Below, one piece after another: positions 4,694-5,580 of a DNA stretch of 5,580 nucleotides. How positions within the stretch are numbered: the first letter of the stretch is position 1; each line of letters opens with the position of its first letter. The DNA comes from Betaproteobacteria bacterium (GTDB taxonomy: Bacteria; Pseudomonadota; Gammaproteobacteria; Burkholderiales; SG8-39), in NCBI GenBank assembly GCA_016867955.1, contig VGIE01000177.1, positions 1 through 5,580 on the forward strand, read 5' to 3'. A model generated the notes under the pieces. The model did not search any database and was not told the origin of the DNA. It saw nothing but the letters and a program-made list of their open reading frames with translations. The translations under genes and the position numbers were made by a program.

Positions 4694-5580
4694 GTGAAGT
4701 CATACAACATAGCCGTGATTCCCGGCGACGGCGTCGGGCGCGAGGTGATTCCCGAGGGCGTGCGCGTGCTCGAGGCCGCCGGGGCCAAGCACGGCATTTC
4801 GTTCAAGTGGCAGGAATTTCCCTGGAGCTGCGACTGGTACAAGGCGCACGGGCGCATGTGCCCGGAGGATGCGCCGGACATCCTGCGCAAGTTCGACGCC
4901 ATCTATTTTGGCGCTGTCGGAAATCCGTCCATCGTCGCGGACCACATCTCGGTGTGGGGGCTGCTGATCAACTTCCGCCGAGTCTTCGACCTCTACGTCA
5001 ACCTGCGCCCTGTCCGCCTGTTGAAGGGGCTGGCGTGCCCGCTTGCCGGTCGCAAGGCGGGTGACATCGACTACGTGGTGGTGCGCGAGAACACCGAGGG
5101 CGAGTACGGCAGCGTGGGCGGGCGCATCTTCGCCGGCACCGATCGCGAAGCGGCCATTCAGCAGGCGGTGTTCTCGCGCAAGGGCGTGGATCGCATCATG
5201 AAGTACGCCTTCGAGCTGGCGCAACGGCGCAAGAAGCACGTTTCCTCTTGCACCAAGTCCAACGGCATTTCCATCACCATGCCGTACTGGGACGAGCGCT
5301 TCTCGGCGATGGCTTCGCAGTATCCCGGCATCGGCACGCGCGAATACCACGTTGACAACCTGAGCATGCAGCTGGTGCTGGACCCGGGCCGATTCGACGT
5401 CATCGTAGCCTCCAACCTGTTCGGGGACATTCTTTCCGACCTGGGAGCGGCCACCGCCGGCACCATCGGCGTGGCAGCCTCCGGCAACATCAATCCGGAC
5501 CGCACGACGCCGTCGATCTTCGAGTCGGTGCACGGTTCGGCGCCCGACATCGCGGGTCGGAAGATTGCCAACCCGATTGC
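4694..5580 (+). CDS. Tartrate/D-malate dehydrogenase-like beta-decarboxylating dehydrogenase (isopropylmalate dehydrogenase superfamily), partial
   Basis: NAD-dependent oxidation and decarboxylation of a 2-hydroxyacid such as D-malate, tartrate or an alkylmalate, in the cytosol. About 295 residues are present; the family is about 350-360. Seen in order: NIAVIPGDGVGREVIPEGVR (5-24), FDAIYFGAVGNP (68-78), DHISVWGLLINFRRVFDLYV (83-102), NLRPVRLLKG (103-112), DYVVVRENTEGEYGSVGGR (R131, Y138), CTKSNGIS (catalytic K188), YHVDNLSMQLV (metal D221), SNLFGDILSDLG (metal D245 and D249) and HGSAPDIAGRKIANP in the NAD site. NLRPVR and PYWDERF resemble E. coli DmlA and TtuC-type enzymes more than LeuB, while VDNLSMQLV is LeuB-like, so substrate is uncertain. 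The GTG start gives an N-terminus that aligns with DmlA. It follows the cupin by 41 bases, or overlaps it by 4 if the ATG at 4649 is used, so the two are probably co-transcribed. Confidence 0.92.
   Translation, partial: MKSYNIAVIPGDGVGREVIPEGVRVLEAAGAKHGISFKWQEFPWSCDWYKAHGRMCPEDAPDILRKFDAIYFGAVGNPSIVADHISVWGLLINFRRVFDLYVNLRPVRLLKGLACPLAGRKAGDIDYVVVRENTEGEYGSVGGRIFAGTDREAAIQQAVFSRKGVDRIMKYAFELAQRRKKHVSSCTKSNGISITMPYWDERFSAMASQYPGIGTREYHVDNLSMQLVLDPGRFDVIVASNLFGDILSDLGAATAGTIGVAASGNINPDRTTPSIFESVHGSAPDIAGRKIANPI

Noticed and set aside
4700..5533. Minus-strand open frame of 277 codons antisense to the dehydrogenase
   Set aside because: It mirrors codon bias of a clear GC-rich gene on the other strand, its translation (His/Val/Arg/Ala-rich) has no recognisable domain, and the plus-strand protein has all family motifs.
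1..5580. CRISPR arrays, insertion sequences, tRNA or rRNA genes
   Set aside because: No regularly spaced direct repeats, transposase motifs, terminal inverted repeats or tRNA-like cloverleaf were found on reading both strands.

Overview
The window looks like GC-rich proteobacterial chromosome, most likely a betaproteobacterium. This rests mainly on the DnaK N-terminus and on the E. coli-type heat-shock (sigma-32) promoters in front of grpE and dnaK. No CIRCE operator is visible there. Species-level placement is not possible from this stretch.

Left block (1-1316, minus strand): a chaperone unit, grpE followed by dnaK, with dnaK running off the left edge. Each gene has its own near-consensus sigma-32 promoter, and both promoters have the same 13-base spacer. 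GrpE is the nucleotide exchange factor of DnaK, so the two products work as one machine.

Middle (1317-2069): an intergenic stretch with no convincing gene, then a decayed plus-strand remnant of a LuxR-type helix-turn-helix regulator broken by an amber codon inside the HTH.

Right block (2103-5580): a small accessory, probably catabolic, locus around a divergent regulatory region at 4004-4187. Leftward runs a three-gene unit: two tandem paralogous SnoaL/NTF2-like proteins that both keep a Tyr-Asp-His triad like that of bile-acid 7-alpha-dehydratase BaiE, then an SMP-30/gluconolactonase-type lactonase. Rightward runs a ChrR/dihydroxyacetophenone-dioxygenase-like cupin, interrupted by one amber codon, then a tartrate/D-malate/isopropylmalate-type decarboxylating dehydrogenase that leaves the window. 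Dehydratase/isomerase-like folds, a lactonase, a cupin and a beta-decarboxylating 2-hydroxyacid dehydrogenase together suggest breakdown of a hydroxylated or lactone-forming organic acid or ring compound. The substrate cannot be named. Three related inverted half-sites in the divergent region are candidate operators.

The most interesting points are the paired sigma-32 promoters, the SnoaL pair with its lactonase as a possible undescribed pathway, and the two otherwise readable frames that are each broken by TAG.
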